A stretch of 32,186 nt of DNA, taken from assembly GCA_025935995.1 (NCBI GenBank), contig JAICUF010000020.1:1-32186 (forward strand), read 5' to 3'. Under the pieces are notes generated by a model that was given only the letters and a program-made list of their open reading frames with translations, ran no database searches and was not told the DNA's origin. Within the stretch, counting starts at the first letter, position 1. Each line of letters begins with the position of its first letter. Below, piece after piece: positions 19,231 through 27,169 of this stretch. The translations under genes were made by a program, and so were the position numbers. The DNA comes from Gemmatimonadales bacterium. Lineage in GTDB: Bacteria; Gemmatimonadota; Gemmatimonadetes; Gemmatimonadales; GWC2-71-9.

Positions 19231-20417
19231 TCGCGGGCTGGGGGCCGCGAAGCCTCGCGCGGCATCCGCTCCGCACCGCGCTGTCCCTCGCCGGCATCGC
19301 GGTCGCGTCGGCGATGCTCCTCGACATGGTGATGCTGAGCGGAGGACTCGAGCGGTCGTTCGCCGACCTGATGCTGACCCGCGGCTTCCAGATCCGCGTG
19401 ACGCCGGCCGGCACGCTGCCGTTCGACGCCGAGGCGACGATCGCCGGCGCGGGCACGCTCCGCGCCGCGCTGCGCGGCGATCCCCGCATCGCCGCCGCCG
19501 GTGCCGTCCTGGGCGCGAGCGTCTTTGCCCGGCGCGGGGATTCGGTGGTGACGCTCTTCGCCTACGGCGTGGAGCCCGACGCGCAGGGCATCTATGAGGT
19601 GGAGACCGGCCACGATCTCGCGCCCGGCGACACGGCCGGTCTCCTGCTCAGCGATCCTGCCGCGGCCGTGCTCCACGCCGCCGCCGGCGATCGGGTGACG
19701 CTGGCGGCCCGTCTCGATCCCGGGACCGCCGGCGCCGGCGGCGAGCGCACCTTCACCGTCCGCGGTACGGTGCGCTGGCTCTACGACTATCGCGGGCAGC
19801 GCTCGATCGGGCTTCCGCTCCGCACGCTGCAGGCGATGACCGGGCGCGCGGCGGAGGACCGCGTGTCGCTCCTCATGGTGAAGGTGCGGAACGGCGCGGA
19901 TCCCGACGCGGTGGCACGCTCATTCCGCGGGCGGTTCCCCCGCGTCGCGGCCAACAGCGTCACGGATCTGGTCGCCGCCTTCCGCGTCAGGATGCTGTAC
20001 TTCCGCCAGCTCGCCGGGATCCTCGGGACGGTGAGTCTGCTCGTCACCGTCCTCCTCGTGACCACGCTTCTCACCATCACCGTCAACGAGCGGCTCGGCG
20101 AGATCGTCACCCTCCGGGCGATCGGCGTGAGCCGCGCGCACGTCGTGCGCCAAGTCATGGCCGAAGGCCTGGCGCTCACGCTCCTCGGCGCGGCGCTCGG
20201 CACGGCGCTCGGCCTCGCGACCGCGCGCTACCTCGACACCATTCTCACGAGCTTTCCCGGCCTGCCGGCGGCGTTCTCCTTCTTCGTCCCGCGGCCGGAC
20301 GCGATCGCGCTCGCCGCGGCGGCGCTCCTCGTGACCGGCACGCTCGCGGGACTCTATCCCGCCTGGCGCGCGGCCGGCGCGCCCATCGCGGCGACGCTCC
20401 GGGCGGAGGCGACGTGA
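19227..20417 (+). CDS. FtsX-like ABC permease, full length
   Basis: This 396-residue permease has the complete MacB/LolC topology. An N-terminal helix (about 12-32) follows the basic start LARHPLRTALS. A periplasmic MacB-PCD domain runs to about residue 255, and three helices follow (about 262-292, 308-335, 352-380) around the conserved VNERLGEIVTLRAIGVSRAHV. It starts with GTG inside the previous stop (GTGA), and its stop overlaps the ATPase start in the same way. It probably forms a heterodimer with the short permease and uses the ATPase encoded next. Confidence 0.9.
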   Translation: MIAGWGPRSLARHPLRTALSLAGIAVASAMLLDMVMLSGGLERSFADLMLTRGFQIRVTPAGTLPFDAEATIAGAGTLRAALRGDPRIAAAGAVLGASVFARRGDSVVTLFAYGVEPDAQGIYEVETGHDLAPGDTAGLLLSDPAAAVLHAAAGDRVTLAARLDPGTAGAGGERTFTVRGTVRWLYDYRGQRSIGLPLRTLQAMTGRAAEDRVSLLMVKVRNGADPDAVARSFRGRFPRVAANSVTDLVAAFRVRMLYFRQLAGILGTVSLLVTVLLVTTLLTITVNERLGEIVTLRAIGVSRAHVVRQVMAEGLALTLLGAALGTALGLATARYLDTILTSFPGLPAAFSFFVPRPDAIALAAAALLVTGTLAGLYPAWRAAGAPIAATLRAEAT

Positions 20418-21082
20418 GCGTCGCCGTCGCGGCCGAGGTCACGCGCGACTACTCGATGAGCGGCGGCGTCGTACATGCGCTCCGCGGGGTCTCGCTCGCG
20501 ATCGAGCCGGGCGAGTACGTGGCGATCGCGGGTCCGTCCGGAAGCGGCAAGTCCACCCTGCTGCAGCTTCTCGGCGGGATCGACCTGCCGACATCGGGCC
20601 ACGTCGAGATCCTGGGCACGCGCCTCGACTCGCTGGGCGACCGCGCCCTCACGCGGCTTCGGCTCCTCCGCCTCGGCTTCATCTTTCAGCGCTTCCACCT
20701 GCTGCCGGTCCTCACGGCGCTCGAGAACGTCGAGCTGCCGATGGCCGAAGCGGGCGTGCCGCGGGACGAGCGGCGTGAGCGCGCGCGGTCGCTGCTCGAC
20801 TATGTGGGACTCCTCGACCGCGCCGCGCACCGTCCGGTGCAGCTCTCGGGCGGGGAGATGCAGCGCGTGGCCATCGCGCGCGCCCTCGCGAACCGTCCCG
20901 CGCTCATCCTCGCCGACGAGCCGACCGGCGAGCTGGACGCCGCGACCGGAGCGGGAATCCTGGCCCTCTTCCGCCGGCTGACCGCCGACGGCAGCACCCT
21001 CGTCGTCGTGACGCACGATGAGCGGCTCGCCGCCGAGGCCGGGCGCGTCGTGCACATGCTCGATGGCCGGGTGCGCGGCTGA
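20414..21082 (+). CDS. LolD/MacB-type ABC transporter ATPase (AttE-like)
   Basis: This 222-residue cytoplasmic ATPase has Walker A GPSGSGKST (36-44), Q-loop FIFQRFHLLPVLTALENV, signature LSGGEMQRVAIARAL, Walker B LILADEPTGELD and the switch His in VVVTHDE. The DEPTGELD ending and the FHLLP segment are typical of the LolD/MacB/FtsE branch, which pairs with FtsX-like permeases. GTG 20414 overlaps the permease stop, and its own stop shares bases with the next ATG (TGATG). It energises the two permeases before it. Confidence 0.95.
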   Translation: MSVAVAAEVTRDYSMSGGVVHALRGVSLAIEPGEYVAIAGPSGSGKSTLLQLLGGIDLPTSGHVEILGTRLDSLGDRALTRLRLLRLGFIFQRFHLLPVLTALENVELPMAEAGVPRDERRERARSLLDYVGLLDRAAHRPVQLSGGEMQRVAIARALANRPALILADEPTGELDAATGAGILALFRRLTADGSTLVVVTHDERLAAEAGRVVHMLDGRVRG

Positions 21083-22506
21083 TGCTTTTCCTCCTCGCCT
21101 TCCGTCATCTCGCGGTCCGGCCGGGTCGCTCGCTCGTGCTGCTGGCCGGCTTCGCGCTCGGCGTCGGCGTCATGATCGTCCTCCTCTCGGTGGGGGAGGC
21201 GATGCTGGAGCAGTCGCGGGACGTGGCACTGGTGGGCGGCGGCGAGGTGACGGTGCTGCCCGAGGGCATCGACGTCGAAGCGATGCGCACCGGCGGCGTC
21301 ACCGGAATGTTCTTCGGCATCGACCGCGCGCGCTACCTCACGCGCCAGCTCCTGGGCGGGCCGCGCGAGGCCACGGCCGTCGCGGCGGTGGCGCCGGCGA
21401 TCGAGAACAAGCTCCTGTATCTCACCGCCCATGGCCGCACCGTCGTGACCCGGGCCGGCGGCGAGATCCCGAGCCGCGCAGCCGCGACCGGCGCGCCGCT
21501 CGCGCTCGTGGCCGGCAGCTGGGGCGATACGCCGGCCGATCGCGAGTGGATCGAGCCGACGCGGCAGCAGCTCTACGACGGCCTCGACCACTTCCACATT
21601 CCGCCCGCGCCCGACTCGACCTGGGCCGAGTGGCACTACTTCAACGTGGAGACGGCGCCCGGCGAGTGGTGGTACGTCACCCTCCTCGTCGGCGGCGCGG
21701 TACCCGGCGGGCGCTGGGGCGGGGCGGTGCTCCTGACGCACCGCCGGCCCGACGGCGTCTACGAACGCTTCGCCGATTCGGTCACCTCGCGGGGTGTCCG
21801 CCTCGACACGCTCGCCGCGGACCTCGCCATCGGCTCGAGCGCCGTGCGGCAGCGCGGGGGCATCTACCACGTCACCGCGCGGATCCCCGGCCGCGCGGAC
21901 ATCGACTTCACCCTGACGCCGGCGCCCAGCCGCTACTTCCCCCCGGCCGAGCTCCGCGCGGAGCCCTTCGTCTCGGGGTACGTGGTCCCGGCGCTCTCGG
22001 CATCGGTCAGCGGGCGGTTCTGCGCGCGGGACGTCTGCCGCGCGGTGGCCGGGGTCCGTGGATATCACGATCACAACTGGGGTGTGTGGCGGGCGGTGAC
22101 GTGGGAGTGGGGTGTGGCGCACGGGCGGGATCTCGACGTGCTCTACGGCGGGGTACTCACCGGTGATTCCGCCGCGGGCGGTGCGCCGTTCGTGCTGGTG
22201 GCGGTGGACTCGCTCGGCATCCGGCAGGTGCTCCGCTTCCGGTCGGTGAGCTACACCGGGTCGCGCCCGACGAGGTCGGCGGGAGTGGACGGCCCCGCAT
22301 CCTTCCAGCTCCGCGCGGCGCGCGACGACGACAGCGTCCGGCTCCGCGTCTCGGTCACCGACGCCGTCGCATCCCGCTCGTCGGCGTCCGCGTTCCGTCG
22401 CTACTTCCTCCAGATGCGCGGCGGCTTCACGCTCGACGGCCGCCTCCTCGGCGAGCCGGTGGCGGATACCGGATCCGGCTTCTTCGAGACCTACGTCGGG
22501 CGTTAA
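21082..22506 (+). CDS. Membrane-anchored CrtC/AttH-like lipocalin-type protein
   Basis: This 474-residue protein joins an FtsX/MacB-like N-terminus, with one helix (about 17-37) after RHLAVRPGRS, to a large periplasmic part. From about residue 180 the latter carries the CrtC/AttH hallmarks: EWHYFNVE (183-190) and YHDHNWG (328-334). That family includes hydroxyneurosporene hydratase and the AttH protein of AttEFGH clusters, which has two lipocalin-like barrels. AttH is usually a separate exported protein; here it is tied to the membrane by what looks like the first part of a permease. The preceding ATPase and permeases supply the rest of an AttEFGH-like set. The substrate of such systems is unknown, and a hydrophobic ligand is an inference. 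The stop TAA shares the TTAA with the stop of the convergent gene. Confidence 0.8.
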   Translation: MLFLLAFRHLAVRPGRSLVLLAGFALGVGVMIVLLSVGEAMLEQSRDVALVGGGEVTVLPEGIDVEAMRTGGVTGMFFGIDRARYLTRQLLGGPREATAVAAVAPAIENKLLYLTAHGRTVVTRAGGEIPSRAAATGAPLALVAGSWGDTPADREWIEPTRQQLYDGLDHFHIPPAPDSTWAEWHYFNVETAPGEWWYVTLLVGGAVPGGRWGGAVLLTHRRPDGVYERFADSVTSRGVRLDTLAADLAIGSSAVRQRGGIYHVTARIPGRADIDFTLTPAPSRYFPPAELRAEPFVSGYVVPALSASVSGRFCARDVCRAVAGVRGYHDHNWGVWRAVTWEWGVAHGRDLDVLYGGVLTGDSAAGGAPFVLVAVDSLGIRQVLRFRSVSYTGSRPTRSAGVDGPASFQLRAARDDDSVRLRVSVTDAVASRSSASAFRRYFLQMRGGFTLDGRLLGEPVADTGSGFFETYVGR

Positions 22507-23960
22507 AGGCCGATCAGAATCCGGAGGCCCGCGTAGCGGTAGCGATACGCGCCCGTCACCGAGCTCGCGACGCTGTTGGTCACCCCGCCGAACAGCTCGG
22601 CCGACGTCACACCGTTCCACCGCCGGGCCACGCGCCCTTCCACGTGCCACTCGGCCTGCGCGGACGAGCCGGACGTATGCTGGACGCCCAGCCCGCCGCT
22701 CAACCGGCCTTCCCAGCCACGCGCCGCCGCCATGACGCCGGCCCGCGCCTCGCCCATGCCGAAGCGATCCGGCGAGAAATAGCCGACACCGTGCTGGCGG
22801 TAGTCCAGCAGCCGGCCGTAGGCCCCGACGAAGAAGTGGCGGCTCACGTCCTGGGTGAGCGCCGCCACCGCGGAGACGCGGCGGTTGCCGTCGCTGATCC
22901 ACGCGGCCCCGCCGCCCAGTCCAAGCGCCGTGTGCCGGGCGAGCTGGAGATCGACGCTGCCGTCCAGCATGTCGATGTCGAGCCCGCTCCCGATGAGAAA
23001 CGCCGTCTCGTCGAGCGGCAGATGCGCGAAGGTTGCCCCCACACCCACGCCGCGCGCCGGCCGCAGGCCGAGGCCCCCCCGTGCCGTGAACTCGGAACGC
23101 GACGCCGCGCCGTCGGGATCGAGCTCGCGCGCTCCGGCGGCCGCCGTGATCCGCGCCATCCCCGCCGACAGCTCGGCACCGCCTTCGATCAGCGACCGGT
23201 GTGCGTGGCGCACCGGATCGCTGCTCTGCTGCAGCCCGCCGGTCCCGAAGACGCGAAGGCCGGGGACGAGGCCGGTGGAGAGGGTGAGCGACTCGCTCCA
23301 GTTGGTGTCGTGGTCGGAGTCGTTGTTCCAGCCGCCGGTCAGCTCGACTCTCGGACCGCTCGCCTCGCGCAGCTCGCGTCGCACAGTCAGCGCATCGCGG
23401 TTCGCCGGGTCGGCGGCGAGCGCACGCGCCACGAACTCGCCGGCAGCCCGGTCGCGGCCTCGCCACCGCGCTGCCTGCGCGCGGCCGGCGAGCGCCGCCG
23501 GGTCGCGCGGATCCGCGAAGAGGATCAGCGCGTACGCGGAATCCGCGGCCCGGTAGCGGCCCTGCCAGGCCAGCACACGCGCTCGGCCCAGCTGCGCCTC
23601 GCGCCGCTCGGGATCCTCCGCCAGCAAACTGTCGTATCGCGCGAGCGCCGGCCCGAGCTTCCCCTGCCACGCGAGCACCTGTGCTTCCGCGGTCCGCACA
23701 TCGGGGTCGGCCGGCTCGATCGCGCGCGCGCGCGTGAGCAGCGCCAGCGAAGAGTCGAGATGGTTGTCCCACGCCGCGAGCACCGCGAGCCGGTAGAGGG
23801 CGCGGACCGACGATGGATCCTGGGCAAGAGCCCGCTCGTACGCCGCCCGCGCCTCCGGATAGCGGCCCTCGGCCCACGCGCGGTTGCCGTCGGCCACTTG
23901 GGCCGCGAGCGGACTCGCGCTCCCGGCCAGCAGCGCAAGGGCGAGCAGGCGTCGATTCAC
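22503..23960 (-). CDS. TPR plus outer-membrane beta-barrel protein, YaiO-like
   Basis: This 485-residue protein has a Sec signal peptide (1-20, ending PLAAQ) and about five TPR units (22-205), seen as repeating AWxGR/ALAxDP helices. From about residue 212 it has alternating, Gly- and aromatic-rich strands that read as an outer-membrane barrel ending in GLRILIGL. The architecture recalls YaiO and the TPR-barrel exporters of polysaccharide systems (PgaA, BcsC, AlgK/AlgE). The start is GTG with GGGAG 5 nt upstream, and it begins 13 bp after the upstream glycosidase-like gene on the same strand, so the pair is an operon. A role in passing or binding a glycan at the outer membrane is an inference. 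Confidence 0.8.
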   Translation of the reverse strand: MNRRLLALALLAGSASPLAAQVADGNRAWAEGRYPEARAAYERALAQDPSSVRALYRLAVLAAWDNHLDSSLALLTRARAIEPADPDVRTAEAQVLAWQGKLGPALARYDSLLAEDPERREAQLGRARVLAWQGRYRAADSAYALILFADPRDPAALAGRAQAARWRGRDRAAGEFVARALAADPANRDALTVRRELREASGPRVELTGGWNNDSDHDTNWSESLTLSTGLVPGLRVFGTGGLQQSSDPVRHAHRSLIEGGAELSAGMARITAAAGARELDPDGAASRSEFTARGGLGLRPARGVGVGATFAHLPLDETAFLIGSGLDIDMLDGSVDLQLARHTALGLGGGAAWISDGNRRVSAVAALTQDVSRHFFVGAYGRLLDYRQHGVGYFSPDRFGMGEARAGVMAAARGWEGRLSGGLGVQHTSGSSAQAEWHVEGRVARRWNGVTSAELFGGVTNSVASSVTGAYRYRYAGLRILIGL

Positions 23961-23973
23961 GGATGCTCCCGTC

Positions 23974-26568
23974 TCAGGGAAGGGCGCGCCACACCGCGCG
24001 CATCGAATCTGCGGCGGGCTTGAGCCGCGCGTGCGACTGCGGGCTGCTCCAGCCGCGCCAGGTCCACGGCGCCGCCTCGATGACGCCGCTCGCGCGCCTG
24101 CCGGCCTTGGCGTAGCGCACCACGCTGAAGTGAAAGCTGTCGGCCGTCACGGTGCCGAACGGTCCCTCCGCCGCGTGATCGAGCAGGAGTGTCCTGGTCG
24201 AGGGATCGGTCACGTTCAGGAGATCCCAGGGAATCCTGAGCTCGAGCAGCCCCGCCGCTGAATCGTAATACCAGTCGGACAGGGTGCTCGCTGCAGTCGT
24301 TCCGTAACGCAGACGGCCGCGGTCGACGCCCGAGGCGGGGAAGAAGGTCCCGTCCCGCGCATACCGCGAGCGGTTGGTCACCACGAACATCGGATCGAAC
24401 CGCCCGTCCCGCCGGTCCGCCACGGTGACGGGGCGCCGGTAGAAGCGGCCGAAATCCTCGCCCGAGGCGAGATCGGCGATCGGCGTATAGCGGTTGTACT
24501 CCGGGGCGACGCGCATCGCGCCGCTGTCGGGAGCGCTGAGCTCGACCACGAACTCGTAGCCGGTCGCCCCGGTGCGCCCGCTCGCAGGCAGGCGGTGCTG
24601 CCCCCGGCCGGGGAGCCAGGTATCGATGCCGATCTCGATCCCTTCACGCCCCCAGTCGAGTGGGGCGGTCGCGAGCGCGAGATAGACGTACGACTCGTCC
24701 GACCCCGCGTGGAGCGGGCCGAGCGTGCCCTGTCCCGCGGAAATCCGGGGAAGCGACCGCCATCGCGCAGGAGCCTCGCCGGGCAGCGGCGAGGCTCCCG
24801 CGGGCCCGGCGTACTCGCCGAGCAATCCGTAGTTCTGCTCGGCGTCCATCACGTTGTGCCACTGGCGTGTGTTCTCCAGCGGAATCTCGAAGTCGATGAC
24901 CACCCAGTTCCGCTTGAACCACTCGTCCAGCCAGGCGAACAGGATCCCGCCGGCGGCGCCCGCCTCGTGAATTTCGCGGGTGAGCCGGGCGTCGATCCCC
25001 GCCATCGCGGTCTCGTCGTGGCCGCCGTGATTCCAGCCCTGGGGCTGGAGGTGCGCGACGCCGCGGCTGGACGGCACGCCGTACTCCGAGATGAGGAGCG
25101 GGATGCCGGCGTGATGGCGGCGGAGATCGGTGAGGTAGCCGAAGTAGGCGGAGGGACCCTCGCTCGAGCGCGCCGCGAGATAGCCGGGCTCGTGCAGCAT
25201 GAAGTCGGGGTAGTACGGATAGGCGTGGTAGCTCGCGAACCATCCCGCGGGATTCGCCGCGGTCGGGTGGACCAGCGATGCGTCCACCGCCACCGCGTCG
25301 TTCTCGTACTCATTCGCGGCGACCGTGTTACCCCGGCCCGATCGCCGGCGCCAGGCCAGCTCTTCGGCGGTGGTCGCCTCGGTAGGATGCGTCAGCGGGT
25401 CGAGCGTCGGCCAGTTGGTGTAGGCGATGGGCCGGAGCGCGTTGTATCGATCGGCTTCGTAGGCCAGCATGTAGTCGCACTGCTCCGCCAGCCAGGCATC
25501 CATCGGCGTGCCGGTGGCGAGCTCGAGGTAGCGGCCGCGCCACGTGCGCCGGCCCGCGTGAGCCTGATCGTACGCCTTCACCGCATACGGCTCCCACTCG
25601 CGGCCGATGATGTAGCCCAGCGTCCAGCGGGAGACGTCGGCGTCGTAGCGGCCGCTTGCATGGCCGGGTCGCGCGGGCAGGGTGACGCGGCCGTGCGTCA
25701 GGTCGACCACCCGTTCCATCTCGCGCCGGAACGACGCCTTCCACGCGGCATCGTCGAAATCGTCGTCCGGGGGCAGCTCCGTCCAGACGCCGTGCATGAG
25801 CCAGAGCACCTGCTTCGGGTGGCCCGCGTTCCAGGCCGCGAGCGCGCGATAGAAGGCGGGCGGCAGAATGGTGTAGACGCGAAGCGTATTCGCGCGGAGT
25901 CCGGCCAGGGTGTCGAGCCAGCCGGCGTAGAGGGACGAGTCGAGCGGGAACTCCGACGGGTGATGCCCCGGAAGCGCCACGCCGAGGTTGACGCCCTTTA
26001 CATAGATGGGGCGCCAGCCGCCGCCGGCGGCCGGGATCTCGAAGCGCTCGCCGGTGACCCGTGCGGGAAGCGAAAGCTGCCGCGGCCGGACGAACGGCGT
26101 CGGATGCGGGCGGCCGCGGTCGGGATCGAGGCGGGTGAGCAGGGCCTGCATGTCGGTATTGCCCGGGTCCCGGGCGAGCACCCGCCGTGCCGCGGCGCCG
26201 GCGGTCGTGGTGTCACCCACACGCAGCGCGGCGCGGGCCAGGCCGTCCCAGCCGTCCGTATTCATCGAGTCGCGGATCACCACGAACCGGAAGAGCGATT
26301 CGGCGACGACCGGCCTTCCCTCCCGCAGGGCGACATAGCCCAGCCCCGCGGCCGCATCGAGATTGGTGGCGCAGAGACGGCGGGCCCGGTCGAAGAGGGT
26401 GCCCGCGAGCCCGAGCGAGTCGGCGCGGTAGGCCCGCCAGCCGGCGGCCGAGGCCGCGCCCGAGGCGGCGGGGCAGCCCTGACCGGCGAGCGCCGGTGCG
26501 AGGCTCAGGAGCGCGGCGGCCGCGACGGCGGCGCACCGGAGCGGGCGCGCGTATATGTTGAAGGGCAT
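23974..26568 (-). CDS. Secreted TPR-glycosidase-like protein with C-terminal CBM9-like domain
   Basis: This 864-residue protein has a signal peptide (about 1-29, ending PALAG), a small TPR-like helical region (about 40-148) and a TIM-barrel-like region (about 180-560). The barrel begins IYVKGVNLG, like GH2/GH5 clan-A glycosidases. E324 in IGREWEP fits the acid/base at the end of strand 4 and E495 in LLISEYG fits the nucleophile at the end of strand 7. The C-terminal 270 residues read as a beta-sandwich of CBM9 or DOMON type. I cannot place it in a numbered family. The start at 26568 is supported by GGAAG just upstream and the signal peptide. It is followed at 13 bp by the TPR-barrel gene, which suggests shared work on an exported glycan. 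Confidence 0.75.
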   Translation of the reverse strand: MPFNIYARPLRCAAVAAAALLSLAPALAGQGCPAASGAASAAGWRAYRADSLGLAGTLFDRARRLCATNLDAAAGLGYVALREGRPVVAESLFRFVVIRDSMNTDGWDGLARAALRVGDTTTAGAAARRVLARDPGNTDMQALLTRLDPDRGRPHPTPFVRPRQLSLPARVTGERFEIPAAGGGWRPIYVKGVNLGVALPGHHPSEFPLDSSLYAGWLDTLAGLRANTLRVYTILPPAFYRALAAWNAGHPKQVLWLMHGVWTELPPDDDFDDAAWKASFRREMERVVDLTHGRVTLPARPGHASGRYDADVSRWTLGYIIGREWEPYAVKAYDQAHAGRRTWRGRYLELATGTPMDAWLAEQCDYMLAYEADRYNALRPIAYTNWPTLDPLTHPTEATTAEELAWRRRSGRGNTVAANEYENDAVAVDASLVHPTAANPAGWFASYHAYPYYPDFMLHEPGYLAARSSEGPSAYFGYLTDLRRHHAGIPLLISEYGVPSSRGVAHLQPQGWNHGGHDETAMAGIDARLTREIHEAGAAGGILFAWLDEWFKRNWVVIDFEIPLENTRQWHNVMDAEQNYGLLGEYAGPAGASPLPGEAPARWRSLPRISAGQGTLGPLHAGSDESYVYLALATAPLDWGREGIEIGIDTWLPGRGQHRLPASGRTGATGYEFVVELSAPDSGAMRVAPEYNRYTPIADLASGEDFGRFYRRPVTVADRRDGRFDPMFVVTNRSRYARDGTFFPASGVDRGRLRYGTTAASTLSDWYYDSAAGLLELRIPWDLLNVTDPSTRTLLLDHAAEGPFGTVTADSFHFSVVRYAKAGRRASGVIEAAPWTWRGWSSPQSHARLKPAADSMRAVWRALP

Positions 26569-26619
26569 GGGCTTCCGGAATGTCCACCGATCAACAGAGG
26601 GGAGCAACCCACGAGCACG

Positions 26620-27015
26620 ATGACCGATACTCGCCTCATCGGCCGCACCCTGGTGGACACCTTCGGGAAGGGATGGGAACGGGGAAATGTCGAGCTCATG
26701 ATGTCGGTCTATGCGCCCGACGCCGTGTTCATCGAGACGCCGTTCTCCGCGCCGCTCGCCGGCAGCGAGGCGATCCGCGGCTACTGGGCGGAGATGCCCT
26801 ACAATCAGTCCGAGGTGACCTTCACGGCCGGCGAGATCTACGCCGCGGGTCCCTGGTTCTCGACCGAGTTCAAGTGCGTCTTCCGGCGCCGGCGCACCGG
26901 GGAATGGGTGGACGCCCGCGGCGCCATCTTCTGCGAGACGGCTGGAGAGCTGATCAGCGAGATGCGGATGTACTGGCACCGCTGGAACGGGGGCCGTGAC
27001 ACCGCCAAGCCCTGA
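26620..27015 (+). CDS. SnoaL-like NTF2-fold protein
   Basis: This 131-residue protein has the cone-shaped alpha+beta fold of SnoaL/NTF2-like proteins: an N-terminal helix (LIGRTLVDTFGKGWERGN), then MMSVYAPDAVFIETPF, AIRGYWAEMP and the closing strands with CETAGELISEMRMYWHRW. Members are small-molecule isomerases, hydrolases or binding proteins, and the activity cannot be told from this sequence. The ATG at 26620 is the only suitable start; GGGGAG lies rather far upstream (about 17 nt), so translation may be weak. It is divergent from the glycosidase-like gene with a 51-bp spacer. Confidence 0.85.
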   Translation: MTDTRLIGRTLVDTFGKGWERGNVELMMSVYAPDAVFIETPFSAPLAGSEAIRGYWAEMPYNQSEVTFTAGEIYAAGPWFSTEFKCVFRRRRTGEWVDARGAIFCETAGELISEMRMYWHRWNGGRDTAKP

Positions 27016-27026
27016 GTGTCCTGAAA

Positions 27027-27067
27027 AGTGGACGGCGGCCCCCTGGTCCACTGGCATAAGTTGTTTT
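27027..27067 (+). terminator. Possible terminator after the SnoaL-like gene
   Basis: AGTGGAC at 27027-27033 pairs exactly with GTCCACT at 27046-27052 around a 12-nt loop. The TTGTTTT stretch that follows at 27061 is 8 bp off the stem. This is a weak intrinsic terminator at best, but it is the only hairpin between the two genes. Confidence 0.4.
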
Positions 27068-27087
27068 GTCGTAGCGCTTTAACCGGA

Positions 27088-27103
27088 TGGCACGGGGCTG
27101 GCA
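27088..27103 (+). promoter_or_regulatory. Candidate sigma-54 (-24/-12) promoter
   Basis: TGGCACG, four bases, then TGGCA gives the invariant GG (27089-27090) and GC (27101-27102) with exactly 10 bp between them. Only the second base of the TTGCA half differs from consensus. Transcription would begin near 27114, 56 nt before the DUF4384 gene. Whether this organism has RpoN is not known from the window. Confidence 0.4.
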
Positions 27104-27169
27104 GTGCAATGCGGGACGATTGTCCCGTCCCCGGTTGGTGAGCCGCCGGCCCCAGTTCTGGAGGTATCC

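Noticed and set aside
27016-27036. TGTCCTGAAAAGTGGAC-like stretch that looks like an insertion sequence end
   Set aside because: No matching second end, target duplication or transposase is present; the hairpin explanation is simpler.
27061-27083. Sigma-70 promoter (TTGTTT with TTTAAC) before the DUF4384 gene
   Set aside because: The spacing between the elements is far too short (about 11 bp).
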